64,000 bases of DNA from Diogma glabrata (taxonomy: Eukaryota; Arthropoda; Insecta; Diptera; Cylindrotomidae), in the NCBI GenBank assembly GCA_963693315.1, contig OY856187.1, forward strand, positions 387,948,885 through 388,012,884. The letters are read 5' to 3'. Of this stretch, positions 36,333 to 49,200 are shown piece after piece. Position 1 is the first letter of the stretch, and each line of letters opens with the position of its first letter. The notes under the pieces were generated by a model. The model did no database searches and was not told the origin of the DNA. It saw only the letters and a list, made by a program, of their open reading frames with translations. The position numbers and the translations under genes were made by a program.

Positions 36333-38140
36333 CTGATGGACTGCTGGACTAGTGGACTGATGGACTGATGGACTGATGGACTGATGGACTGATGGACTGA
36401 TGGACTGATGGACTGATGGACTGATGGACTGATGGACTGATGGACTGATGGACTGATGGACTGATGGACTGATGGACTGATGGACTGATGGACTGATGGA
36501 CTGATGGACTGATGGACTGATGGACTGATGGACTGATGGACTGATGGACTGATGGACTGATGGACTGATGGACTGATGAACTGATGGACTGATGGACTGA
36601 TGGACTGATGGACTGATGGACTGATGGACTGATGGACTGATGGACTGATGGACTGATGGACTGATGGACTGATGGACTGATGGACTGATGGACTGATGGA
36701 CTGATGGACTGATGGACTGATGGACTGATGGACTGATGGACTGATGGACTGATGGACTGATGGACTGATGGACTGATGGACTGATGGACTGATGGACTGA
36801 TGGACTGATGGACTGATGGACTGATGGACTGATGGACTGATGGACTGATGGACTGATGGACTGATGGACTGATGGACTGATGGACTGATGGACTGATGGA
36901 CTGATGGACTGATGGACTGATGGACTGATGGACTGATGGACTGATGGACTGATGGACTGATGGACTGATGGACTGATGGACTGATGGACTGATGGACTGA
37001 TGGACTGATGGACTGATGGACTGATGGACTGATGGACTGATGGACTGATGGACTGATGGACTGATGGACTGATGGACTGATGGACTGATGGACTGATGGA
37101 CTGATGGACTGATGGACTGATGGACTGATGGACTGATGGACTGATGGACTGATGGACTGATGGACTGATGGACTGATGGACTGATGGACTGATGGACTGA
37201 TGGACTGATGGACTGATGGACTGATGAACTGATGAACTGATGGACTGATGGACTGATGGGCTGATGGACTGATGGACTGATGGACTGATGGACTGATGGA
37301 CTGATGGACTGATGGACTGATGGACTGATGGACTGATGGACTGATGGACTGATGGACTGATGGACTGATGGACTGATGGACTGATGGACTGATGGACTGA
37401 TGGACTGATGGACTGATGGACTGATGGACTGATGGACTGATGGACTGATGGACTGATGGACTGATGGACTGATGGACTGATGGACTGATGGACTGATGGA
37501 CTGATGGACTGATGGACTGATGGACTGATGGACTGATGGACTGATGGACTGATGGACTGATGGACTGATGGACTGATGGACTGATGGACTGATGGACTGA
37601 TGGACTGATGGACTGATGGACTGATGGACTGATGGACTGATGGACTGATGGACTGATGGACTGATGGACTGATGGACTGATGGACTGATGGACTGATGGA
37701 CTGATGGACTGATGGACTGATGGACTGATGGACTGATGGACTGATGGACTGATGGACTGATGGACTGATGGACTGATGGACTGATGGACTGATGGACTGA
37801 TGGACTGGTGGACTGATGGACTGATGGACTGATGGACTGATGGACTGATGGACTGATGGACTGATGGACTGATGGACTGATGGACTGATGGACTGATGGA
37901 CTGATGGACTGATGGACTGATGGACTGATGGACTGATGGACTGATGGACTGATGGACTGATGGACTGATGGACTGATGGACTGATGGACTGATGGACTGA
38001 TGGACTGATGGACTGATGGACTGATGGACTGATGGACTGATGGACTGATGGACCGATGGACTGATGGACTGATGGACTGGTTGACTGATTGACTGATTGA
38101 ATTATGGACTAATGGACTGAGGAAGTGATGGACTGGTGGT
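36333..38140. repeat. 8-bp satellite array (CTGATGGA)n
   Basis: About 225 head-to-tail copies of CTGATGGA over 1.8 kb, strikingly uniform. Rare variants include CTGATGAA (36577, 37223-37239), GGGCTG at 37258 and CTGGTGGA at 37805. Both edges decay into degenerate units. The same 8-mer reappears at 55341-55400. Confidence 0.97.
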
Positions 38141-38220
38141 CATTTTTTGATTTTAAATTTTTTATTTGACAAGTGGCATAATTTAAATCCAAAGTTTTTT
38201 TTTAATCTATTTTTGTTCAC

Positions 38221-39507
38221 AGGTCGTTCAATAAGTCCGTAGGATAAGTAAGAAAAAAACAACATTTTGACAAAACTCGATTTCTTTATTCAACATAGTT
38301 GCCTTCGAGGGCGATACAACGAGTATAGCGATTTTCCAACTTTTCTATACCACTTTTATAGTACGATTTCTCTTTCTCGTCAAAATAGGCCTCAGTTTCA
38401 GCGATTACTTCATCATTGGACTTAAATTTCTTTCCAGCAAGCATTCTCTTGAGATCTGAAAACAGGAAAAAGTCGCTGGGGGCTAAATCTGGAGAATATG
38501 GTGGGTGGGTAAGCAATTCAAAGCCCAATTCATTCAATTTTGCCATCGTTTTCATCGATCTGTGACACGGTGCATTATCTTGGTGAAACAACACTTTTTT
38601 CTTTTGCAAATGTGGCCGTTTCTTTGCGATTTCAGCCTTCAATCGATCCAAAAGTTCACAGTAATAGTCGCTGTTGATGGTGGTTCCTTTTTGGAGATAG
38701 TCGATGAATATTATTCCGTTCGTATCCCAAAATACAGACGCCATCACCTTACCGGCCGACCGTTGCGTCTTTGCTCGCTTTGGATTCGGTTCGTCGACTG
38801 CTGTCCACTCAGCTGACTGTCTTTTGGATTCTGGTGTGTAATTGTGAAGCCATGTCTCATCCATTGTCACATATCTACGATAGAATTCCCTTTTATTGCG
38901 GTTTAACAGTGCCAAAGACTCCTCTGAAGCATCGATTCGTTGTTGTTTTTGGTCGACTGTGAGCTCACGCGGCACCCAATTTGCACAGAGCTTTCGCATA
39001 TCCAAATGTTCATGTAAAATGGTAAAAACACTACCTTCTGCTACCTTTACAATGTCAGCTATTTCGTGCACCTTCAATTTGCGATCGTTCATAACCAATT
39101 TGTGGATTTTTTTTATGTTTTCTGGAATAACAGCCTCATTTGGGCGTCCACTGCGCTCTGCATCTTTTGTGCTGGTACGACCACATTTAAATTCAGCCAT
39201 CCACTTCTCTACCATTTGTCTCGATGGAGCAGAGTTTGGATAATGTTTATCAAGCCATTGTTTTGTTTCCACTGTATTTTTTTTCATCAAAAAGCAATGC
39301 TTTATTAAAATTCGAAATTCACTTTTTTCCATTTATTTTCAAAAACAAAAGTTGCTTCACACAAAATGCTATAACTCACGAATAAATAGTCAGATTGCTG
39401 TCAAATTTATACACGTATCGTTTGAAGGTTAGTACTAAATAAATATCATATGGAAAAAATTCTAGTAACACCATCTATGTGTCATCCTACGGACTTATTG
39501 AATGACC
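38221..39507 (-). mobile_element. mariner (irritans-type), complete with TIRs
   Basis: Ends read GGTCGTTCAATAAGTCCGTA on the left and, inward from the right, GGTCATTCAATAAGTCCGTA. The right flank has the TA expected of mariner target duplication, and the left has CA in its place (one transition). Length about 1.29 kb is standard. The single transposase frame is uninterrupted. Confidence 0.93.
38286..39332 (-). CDS. mariner transposase, intact 348 aa
   Basis: Full-length cut-and-paste transposase of the irritans mariner type (the group of Himar1, also 348 aa). Residues 1-110 hold the paired helix-turn-helix DNA-binding region. The linker motif WVPREL is at 119-124. The catalytic triad is Asp158 (MDETW), Asp252 (HQDNAPCH) and Asp287 (SPDLAPSD), giving the exact 34-residue D34D spacing. 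The end LEGNYVE is typical. The start MEKSEFRILIKHCF aligns with family N-termini, supporting the chosen ATG. No stop or frameshift is seen, so this is the one apparently functional transposase in the window. It runs opposite to the surrounding LINE. Confidence 0.95.
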   Translation of the reverse strand: MEKSEFRILIKHCFLMKKNTVETKQWLDKHYPNSAPSRQMVEKWMAEFKCGRTSTKDAERSGRPNEAVIPENIKKIHKLVMNDRKLKVHEIADIVKVAEGSVFTILHEHLDMRKLCANWVPRELTVDQKQQRIDASEESLALLNRNKREFYRRYVTMDETWLHNYTPESKRQSAEWTAVDEPNPKRAKTQRSAGKVMASVFWDTNGIIFIDYLQKGTTINSDYYCELLDRLKAEIAKKRPHLQKKKVLFHQDNAPCHRSMKTMAKLNELGFELLTHPPYSPDLAPSDFFLFSDLKRMLAGKKFKSNDEVIAETEAYFDEKEKSYYKSGIEKLENRYTRCIALEGNYVE

Positions 39508-39736
39508 TAGTATTAGTTCTATAAACATTTTATGTTATTTTATATTTTATAATATTGATATATTATATTTTATAATATTAATATATTATATTTTATATTA
39601 TGTTATATTATATTAATTCATAAACATTTTAGTTATTTTTCTTGTGTGTGCGTTAATCAGTCATTTGGTGTTAGTCATTTAAATAAAACTTTTTGTATTA
39701 TCTGCTTGTGTCGAGTCAAATATTTATTTCGTCATA

Positions 39737-40144
39737 ATGTGCAACAGCAGTAAATGCCATAAGTGTGATGCAAAATTCAGTGACAATAATATCTTGAAAT
39801 GCTTTGGTGAATGTAGTAAAATGCTCGAATTATCTAATGCAACGGCGAAACTGTGTAACAACACGGTGAATGTTCGATTCGTTTAAGATGACTGCTTAAC
39901 AAAACATGGGATGCTCCAACAAACTATGCAATTATTGATGACGCAACTAAGCGAGGTTACCACCATATTATCAACACTATTTGGCAACTTCCAGTTATTA
40001 TCGTCAAACCAGTTAATGGGCTCTATAGTAAATCATCCGGCACCATCAAAAAATGATACCAGCTTTCAAGCTATAAATTTTTATAGTCAACAATTAGTGA
40101 TAGTGGGAAATAACTCTGCGGAAATGCTGATAGGAACAGATTAA
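39737..40144 (+). pseudogene. LINE ORF1 with PHD-like zinc finger (one stop)
   Basis: Starts MCNSSKCHKCDAKF, then ILKCFGECSKM: a C-x2-C ... C-x3-C arrangement like the PHD-type finger at the N-terminus of many CR1-group ORF1 proteins. After 49 codons a TAA interrupts; the same frame resumes (DDCLTKHGMLQQTMQ) and runs to the TAA at 40142. ORF1 proteins bind LINE RNA. The ORF looks truncated compared with intact relatives. Confidence 0.55.
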
Positions 40145-40434
40145 ATTTCATCTCATTTAAGGTTGGCCTGGATCCTATGATAGAGCTTATGTTGGAAATA
40201 TCTGGCCGCTTGAATATGTATCAAACCATTTATTACTTTTCGCCACTCACGAAAGTTTTCTACCACCGTATCTTTACTAGTACAACCACTCACTTACCAG
40301 CAATCAACGTTTCAATTCGGATAGAAGTCTATTTAAAATTTTACAATTTTTGTTTCTTATGCTTAAATATTTTTTTAGATTTTAGGTCACTCACGCATTT
40401 TGACATCAACAGGAACTCGTCCTTGAATTGATTA

Positions 40435-41287
40435 TTGTCACGAAAAAATTTTGTGAATCGGGATGATACATGTATAAACTTTGGCTTCATCAATGCTCGA
40501 AGTCTATTTCGGCATATCGACAAACTCAGAATTTTTCTCAGTACCAAAGAGCTCGATGTATTTTGTGTTACAGAAACATGGTTCACCCCTAAAATTAAGG
40601 ATCAATCTGTTGCATTGAACGGATATAAAATCGTGAGATTTGATAGAACTCATAAGACAGTGGTGGTGTTTGCATTTACTACAAAATTGATATAAACTTA
40701 ATGTAATTCATTCTTCAATCCAATGGTAAACCTGACGTACTGATGGCAGAAATAATACTTCCATCATAGACTATTTTGATAGTTGTGTGTTATAACCCAA
40801 CAACCGCTGTAATGGCCGACTTGAATGATTTTCAGGATATTACTCACATATCTTAAACTACAGTCATTTCATAATTGGATGCGATTTAAATTTTAATATT
40901 GTCGATGATTCCCATAAATTCCATCGCTTGCTAAGAGGTAACCACTTAATCTCTGTCCCATTTTCACCTACTCGGGGTGAAGCTTGGCTCGACCAATGCA
41001 TTATTGCTGATTCGGAGTATTTCAGGATTCTTAGATCTAGTCAATACACGCTTCCAGTTATTTCTGATCATGATTTACTTATTATGTCGGATAAAGTTAA
41101 GTCTAAGCGCGTCAATACTGAGTACAAGCTGGTTTACGATTGTAGTCATTTGCATGCTGATATGATCATGAACTATTTCTCTGAAGTCAATTGGAGATTC
41201 TTGCATTCAACTGACGGTATCAACACATTGTTTCACTTTCTATATGATCACCTCTACCATGTTCATATAATAATTGCATTCCTGTGA
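40435..41287 (+). pseudogene. LINE endonuclease domain (frameshifted)
   Basis: The first frame (40435-40695) reads FGFINARSLFRHIDKLRIFL, then DVFCVTETWFTP and GYKIVRFDR: the Asn of NARSL and Glu of TETW are the first endonuclease motifs. The frame then shifts; IVVCYNPTTAVMADLNDF follows, and after another shift near 40845 come GCDLNFN, WLDQCII and VISDHDLL. The last is the catalytic SDH motif. The domain nicks target DNA in target-primed reverse transcription. Two frameshifts and stops make it inactive. Confidence 0.85.
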
Positions 41288-41639
41288 ATTGGATAGACAG
41301 TCAATCTACAGCTCCATGGTTCAATATCAATATTGCAAAACGTATGTGTAGGCGGGATCGTTTATTTGATAATTTTAAAAAACAAGTGACTTAAGATTAC
41401 TTGAATTATATCGTAGTGAGCGCAATGTTGTAATCAGCTTAATTCGGACTGCGAAACAAAAATAATTTTTTGGGAACCACAAGCAAACGAAAAAGATATG
41501 GAATAATATCAACAGTATTGGAATCGGTAAAAGCAAGTTTGATGGTTCAACTAACATTGACCCATCAATCATTAACAGTTATTTTTGCAATATAATCACA
41601 GTTCCTGTAACTATACCATTACCTAACATCGGTAACAAC

Positions 41640-42146
41640 TGATCAAACTTATTTGTCATTCATTAGTGTAAATAAATGTGACATTTTCAAGGCAGTATAC
41701 GAGATAAAGTCCAACTCACCTGGCCATGATTTAATCAATTTAAAATTCTTGAAGTTCATTTTGCTCTTCATTGTATCTCCTCCTTTGACCTATCTTATTA
41801 ATAATTGTATTATGCGTAGATGAACATAGTTATCACAGTTTTAAAAAAGAAGGGAAGAGATTCTCTTGATAATCTTAGACCAATCAGTATGGTTTTGATC
41901 TTGTAAAAAGTTTTTGATATCATTATTCGAGATCAAATAATTCAGCATATAGAAAAGTTCAAGTATTTAAATCAATATTACTCTGGATTTTGCAATAATC
42001 ATAAAACAGCAACTGCCTTGTTACACCTTGATCAAAAAGGAGCCTTTGTTGTTCTAATTTTGCTGGATTTCTCAAAGGCATTTGATTCCTTATTTAAATT
42101 TTTATTATTACAAAAGTTAAAGCTTTTTTATTCACTTTTATTTAAC
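41640..42146 (+). pseudogene. LINE reverse transcriptase, N-terminal half
   Basis: Ordered motifs are visible across frames: VITVLKKKGRD, NLRPISMV, KVFDIIIRDQII, YSGFCNNHKTATALL and LLDFSKAFD. The last contains the catalytic Asp of motif A. Several stops and shifts are present. The sequence stops abruptly after FYSLLFN at about 42146, where unrelated DNA begins. Confidence 0.85.
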
Positions 42147-43679
42147 TTGTTATGTAGCCTGGAATGTGATAACGTAGAGCGGTGATAACGTAGAGCGGTA
42201 GGGTTTCAGATTTATATCATGTCTGTTTTCTCATAAGTCACAATTTTGCTTAGCATACGTAATTCATAATAGTTTCTCCTTCATCCACAATCCATAGACA
42301 TATTTTTTTATAGTTTCCGTCACATAAATTTGTTCTTCGCATAAAGCGGTTAACAATAATATTTCCTTTGCAATCTCCTATTATTGACTCATAATACGTT
42401 TTCACCCGCATTACTTTACCATACTACTAAAATTTGAATTCTCCGCATACTAACCGTAATTGCCCTGAATGTTTTCGAACCTCAAAACAGCTGTGCAAAC
42501 TTGTCCAATCGTCGCAATAGCAAAAAAATTATTTTTATTTCGTAATACGTAGACATCATAAAATCGATTAATATTACGTTTGATCCATTCTAATACATTG
42601 ATAGTTCTTACAAATGTGTTGGAAATGACTTGTTTCGTTAAATTGTCTTACAACGTTATGTATTACAAAATAACAAACGGTTTTGTTGGACCGAAAAAGG
42701 TCCTAACATTTGTTAACATAATATAAATTAATTTCCTTGCGACAGGAACCACTTTTTTCGAATTTTTCGATATTAAAAAATGCTATAAAAAGAGATGACT
42801 ATACTATCTCTGGCTCTTGTACAGCAATTACTCTCTCATAAATGACAAAATTATTGGCGAAAATTTTGCATTCATGCATTTTCGATTAAAATTAAGTTAA
42901 CATATGAGTAGTCGAAATCTTTAATTAATTACAATAATTGTGCGATTAGATCAATTTATCTTAAATGTTCCGTCCCGTAAGTGACAAATTTAGTTCAAAT
43001 TTATATGTTTTGTATCGTCGCAAAAACACAAACAGTTACCAAAAAATTATTTATTTGTTTGTGTCGTAAGAATATAAAGCTCTTAGTCGATTGCATTTTT
43101 GATTTGTTTGTTTGACGTCTCGTAGGCTAATTTAAAAACGTGTCGGTACATGTTAGAAAATAATTTTACATTAAATAGAAAATATTGTTAGTGTATTTAT
43201 AAAATTAGTATTATTCCGTCCAATTCTGGTTTCTCAAATATTTAAATTAAATTAATTTTAAATATTAATATTACGGTGATATATTTCTTAACTAATATCT
43301 AATGTGTTTTGGAATTTTAATATGTGTATTTATTTTTTTTGGTCGGATGCGCAAAAAGTTAATTTAAAGTTTAATAAAAAAAATAACAGGTACTATTTAT
43401 ATATATTTCTAATTAAATTAATTGTTACTATGCAATTTGAATAAAGCAATTTCATTAATATACACAAAAAATTAATGTTGGTTGATGGTGTTTGTGTGGA
43501 GTGATACAATTTGTGTGCTTGTTGATATTACATTCCATCGTTGGCGGGCTCAACATTTTATATATGAAATTTGCGAGAAGGATAGGATTGAATTTTAATG
43601 AATGCAATTATTAATTTTATAAATTACTGAACATAATAGCGCAACGGTTATATATAATTTTTGCTACAACTGCCGCTTA

Positions 43680-44110
43680 ATGTACATCTTTCAACGCAAC
43701 ATTGATATCAAATTCTTGCTATTACCACTTGTTTCAACGCAACGTTTGTGTCAAAGTTTGCTAATACTATCGTATATTATTTCAACGCATCATTCGTATC
43801 AGAGTTTCGCTGTTACTACGGTGTATTTTACATATTTCAACGCAACATTGATATCAAATTTTTGCTATTACTACATATTTCAAACCAACATTTGCATCCA
43901 AGTTTTACGATTGCTGCCGTATATTGTATTTATTGAAACGCATCAGTTATATCAAGTTTTTACTGTTACTACATATTTCAAATCAACATTTGCATCAAAG
44001 TTTTACTATTGCTGCCGGAAACTGTGCTTATTGAAACGTATCATCTATATCAAATTTTTGCTGTGGCTATCGTACATTATACATATTTCAACTGATATTC
44101 AATTTTGGTG
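43680..44110. repeat. internal tandem repeat of element T copy A
   Basis: About nine diverged units of 40-50 bp, each with TTTCAACGCAACATT or TTTCAA(A/T)CAACATTTG followed by GCTATTACTAC-like text. The overlapping 153-codon ORF is repeat translation. Confidence 0.7.
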
Positions 44111-44331
44111 TGATTACTACCGAGGTTCAACTCATCTTTGATATTTAATTTTCTTGATACTTTACCTGTTGGATTGTTCATCGCTGATGGAGGGCTAAGG
44201 CCGTAATACTTGGAATTCGGGAGGATTTAAACATGGGGTGAGCGAACTTGATTATTTTATTTACTTTTTTATAGAGGTGTGAATGCGTGTGAAAGGGTAT
44301 ACAAGTGATTGAATGGGGGCTTGCCTGTCGA

Positions 44332-44895
<564 letters not shown>

Positions 44896-45830
44896 CTGGC
44901 GATGCGTGTAGTAAGATGCATGTAGTCTGAATTGGAAATGATTCTAATCAAAATATTTTTTTGCTTCGAGGTAACGTCTCGTTTTTCCAAATACCTTTTT
45001 GTTTATTATATTGCCTAAATTTATGAATTTATATTTATAAGTAAACCAAGAATCATTCTCAATTAACCTGTATTACAAAAAAAAAAAGAAAACCAAATTC
45101 TTGTCATGTTTTAGATTTATTAATTATATAATACATTAACCAACTGTAAACTACAGGTATTGAAATAAACTGGTTTGGACATGTTTGCTTAACTTACAAA
45201 TAAACTTATAATTTTTTTTTGAGTTGTAAATATTTTTTTTTGGGAATTACTTATGGTTTTATAAATTTTTTTTTTAAAATGTTATTAATAAAAACAAAGG
45301 GAAATAATCAATAAAGACTTTCCATATAGCGTGTGACGTTCTCCAGTGCTCTAAGAATTGATTCATGGTGTACCAGCAGTGGCAGTGGTTTGCGAGCTGT
45401 GTCATATGGGTCAGATGACGGCCATACAACGAAGTTTTGATTACTACCACTTGCGATACTTGCTGTGGGTCTTAGAGCTTAATTGTCTTGCTTCGCAGTC
45501 TGAGTGTGTGGGTGAATGTTAGCATGTATGAAGCGTGAGTGTGTGGGCGTCTTGGAATGATTGTGTGGGTTGGACGCGCTGATCGTAGGTCTTTCGCAAA
45601 AGGGGTCGCCAGAGTCTCCATTTTCCACTTGTATTTTTTTCCATTTCTGTAACTTTTCGTAAATTGCGTACATTTCTGCATTTGTGTTGAAGCAGCAGGT
45701 ATTACTCCATCAAATCCACGAGGACTGAGCTTTAGTCGTTAAGGCGTAAAATTACTCTAGGTACGCATCCTGCTATGCCATTCTCATTGGTTCGCCAAGG
45801 AGAAAGCTCTTCATTACAAACTTGACTTTT

Positions 45831-47254
45831 AACAGCTGTGTTGGGTGGAATTTTATGATCCATTTTTTCGTAATTTCCCATTATGTGACTGATCCCAAAT
45901 TTAAAAGACAAGTTTGTTGAAGCAGTCAGTACGTATTTCTAAGAGTTTTAAAGCAAAAAACTTCCTAAATCTGAAAAAAAAAAATTCAAATTTTTCTCCA
46001 TTCTATAAAAGCTTTAACAATCGCACTGAAATCATCATAACCTGGTTGACCCATTTTGAGTGTAGGAACTTTGGTAACACTGTGTATATCATTATAATCA
46101 TGGATATCATACACGTTTGTGTCATTTTTATATGGAAAAACGACCTTATATTAAAAATAATGGATATAAAAAAATCAAAATTTGACATTTTGTTGTAGTT
46201 TTTACTAAGCTCTAATTTTATTCATGATTCGTTTCCATAATAATGCTATTTATATCAGTAAATAAAATGCGCTACAGCAAGTCGAAAGAAAATGTTTATT
46301 GTATATGTCAAAACCCTCTATATCCTAAGCCAGATTGTTTTCTTGCACAGAAAAACCATAAACAATATACGATATTAAACAAATTTAGAGGTTCAACATA
46401 TGGAAGGTTCATTGTATTTTGCATATGTATTGTATTTTGCATACAATCAGGCTAGAACATAGTGACAGTTTTGATATTTGTATAAAAGAATTTGATGTTC
46501 CGGTTAACATTGAAAACCCAGAACAGATAAGAGACAAATAAAAAAAAATACATAGGCTACAATTAAACAACTTTAATTTGTTTTTAAATTAGTATTATTG
46601 ACTAAATATTAAACATAATTAGTCTTAAGTATAGTTTTCAAGTATAAAAGTACACGGAAATTGTAAACATTTTCCATACAACTGTTTGAAAACTCAAACA
46701 ATTTTATTTAGTTTTGTGACCTAAATAATAACATATTTTATATTATGCTTGATATATATGTAGTACTAAATTTTTTAAAAACAAACTTCAATCGTTTAAT
46801 TCCAGCGAATGTAAAATTTCTGAAAATAAAAACACCATCTCATATGAAGTAATAAAACTAAAAAACAAAAAGCAAAGAACGCAAACAATGAGTAAAAACC
46901 GTAAACAATTTGTAAATGAGTAACGTACTAAAATTTTGTACTGCATATACAGAAATCCAATTGTAATAGTGCAATCAATCATTGCACTAACAAGCTCCAC
47001 AAATACCGCTTATGTACATATATCGTTTGTGGTTTGTGTTTATGCAGTAAAACGAATACGGCATATTTTATAAGAATTTATTAAACTTGAAAAAAAATTA
47101 AATTTTAGGTAAGTGATTTAATAGCTGGTTTTACTTAATATATATTTACTGTGATATTAAAGTGGTAAGCTTATTTTTAGGTAAAATAAAATTCAAAAAA
47201 CTGACTCAAAAAATGTGTATCGCTAAAAACTATAAAATAAAAAAAAATTAAAAA
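45831..47254. other. AT-rich stretch, no gene seen
   Basis: Between element T copy A and the long-arm MITE. ORFs at 45914-46198, 46243-46455 and 46788-47000 have no recognisable domains and AT-rich composition typical of chance frames. Confidence 0.4.
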
Positions 47255-47976
47255 AAAACAAACTTTTTCAATCACGAACTAAAAACTAAAAAATAAATTT
47301 TGCATTGACACCAGACGATGTTCTAAAGAAACAAAGGTTATGTTCAAACGTTAAATCTTTTAGTAATAACTATGTTTGCTTGTAAACTGTAATACATAAA
47401 TAAATATTTAAATATCTTTTTAAACAATTTAACACAGATGGCAAAATTAGATGCACAGACTAGAATACTATGTAACTACAAGTTTTGTTAGATAAATAGT
47501 TTTTAGTTGCAGTTTTTTACAAAAAATAAAAGTGGGTGGGCGTAGTCAATATAAAAAGGCAATAAATATGTGCTAATTCTAAATCTAAATTAAGTAATAA
47601 GTATAAATACTAAAACTTAAATCAATTATTTTAAAGTATTATAAATTACTTATAATAAATGTGATGTAATACGTTCAATACGCTGACTGCGCCACTCACT
47701 TTTATTTTTTGTAAAAAACTATAACGGAAAATTATTTATCCAACAAAACTTCTAGTTACATAGTATTCTAGTCTGTACATCTAATTTAGCCATCTGTGTT
47801 AAATTGTTTAAAAAGATATTTAAATATTTATTTATTTATTACAGTTTGAAAGCAAACATAGTTATTACTAAAAGATTTAACGTTTGAACATAACCTTTGT
47901 TTCTTTGGAACATCGTCTGGTGTCAATGCAAAATTTATTTTTTAGTTTTTAGTTCGTTTTCAATCAAAGTGTGTTT
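47255..47976. mobile_element. MITE with about 290-bp inverted arms
   Basis: 47255-47547 is the reverse complement of 47684-47976 with only scattered differences. Blocks include GCATTGACACCAGACGATGT, ATGTTCAAACGTTAAATC and AGACTAGAATACTATGTAAC on the left and their complements on the right. The spacer is about 136 bp and there is no ORF. Termini are A/T-rich and less alike. It lies directly beside the point where the LINE resumes. Confidence 0.88.
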
Positions 47977-47994
47977 TTTTGAAATTTTTTTTTT

Positions 47995-48490
47995 AATTTT
48001 GACAGCACAGCTATTAAACTAATGTTCAGTTATTTGTGTGATAGATATCAAAAGGTGAGCATAAATTATAAGGAATCTGACCCTGAACGCATTCTAGCTG
48101 GTGTGTTTCAGGGCACTATACTTGGTCCTATACTATTTTCACTTTTCATTAATAATGTGAGAATTCCGTTTCTGAGCCATTTCTGCTATTCACAACTTTG
48201 GAATCTGTATAAACAGCAAAATCACGTGGGACTCCCAAGTAGTCAACGTATGTAACAAAATCAATTCAATATTATATGGCTTAAAACTTCACAAGAGTAT
48301 TTGCCCCAAAACTATCAGAACAATGTTAGCAAAAACGTGAGTAATACCCCACATTTTATATTGTGAATTTGCCTGTATAAGTTGTGACTCTAGCTCTAGA
48401 GATATTTTGCAGGTTACTTTAAATATTATTGTGAGATATGTGAATGGAACTGAGAAAGTATGATCACATTTCGATCACATTAACTTTAAA
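47995..48490 (+). pseudogene. LINE reverse transcriptase, motif B and thumb
   Basis: FDSTAIKLMFSYLCDRYQKV continues the text broken at 42146. GVFQGTILGPILFSLFINNV is RT motif B. The YADD catalytic motif expected next is missing (FCYSQLWNLYK instead), so part of the palm is deleted. VCNKINSILYGLKLHK, VIPHILYCEFAC and IIVRYVNGTEK follow, matching the post-palm region of CR1-type LINEs. At least two stops. Similarity fades at about 48490. Confidence 0.85.
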
Positions 48491-48636
48491 TTTTAGGGGT
48501 GTCTGCCAGGGGGTTTCCACGATAGTAAGTGTCTGGCAATGGGTGACGTGACTTCTAATACTATCCCGAAGAATGCGCAGCGAAACTTTCAGCTTTTATA
48601 AAATAACGAAGGTCTGGCTGTCGCGGGCTCTTAGTC
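48491..48636. other. unassigned segment at insertion border
   Basis: GC-richer text (CTGCCAGGGGGTTTCCACG, GAATGCGCAGCG) between the end of LINE similarity and the inverted repeat at 48637. Origin unknown. Confidence 0.4.
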
Positions 48637-49200
48637 TACTAGTTTACAAGAAAAATCTCACGAAATAAAACCCAACTTTTCTTATAGATTTGGACCTCCT
48701 GAATACGAATATCACATTAATTTTTTTTTGGTTAGCTCTTGTTTTTGAGATATTCACGAAAAACCAATTTTTTTGGTGATCAAAAATATTGTTTCGGTTT
48801 TTGGGTCTTATATTTTACAAAACAAACAAATTAAAAATAATAACGAAATTTACGCATAGTAAATATACCAACAAACATTTTGAGCTATATTTTGTAAAAA
48901 TCCATGAAGGATTCTGGAAGTTACAGTCGAAAAAAGTTGAAAAAATATGAAAACGTTTCACGTTTTATCTAAATTTTTCCATTTTCAACGCCATAAATTT
49001 TGAACAAATAAAGACACTAATTTTTTTTAATTTCTTGGAGCCTATAGTAACTTCAATTTTCTTTCTTTTAAGCGAAAAGACACGAATATTTGCACCAAGT
49101 TTGCACCAAGTTATTCAAGTTTTCCCAAAGAAAGTCAAAACTCAAAATTTGGAAAAAATAATTTTTTACTTAATTTATTGTGGCATAAATAATAATTTTA
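48637..49200. repeat. left arm of a 0.55-kb inverted repeat
   Basis: From CTAGTTTACAAG to about 49200 the sequence recurs in reverse complement at 54470-55113. Matching blocks include AATAAAACCCAACTTTTCTT, TTTGTAAAAATCCATGAAGG and AAGCGAAAAGACACGAATAT. The arms enclose about 5.3 kb, including element T copy B. It could be one large long-TIR element or two insertions of one family. Confidence 0.8.

Noticed and set aside
38505..39308. Plus-strand ORFs of 63-115 codons
   Set aside because: They are antisense shadows of the intact mariner transposase.
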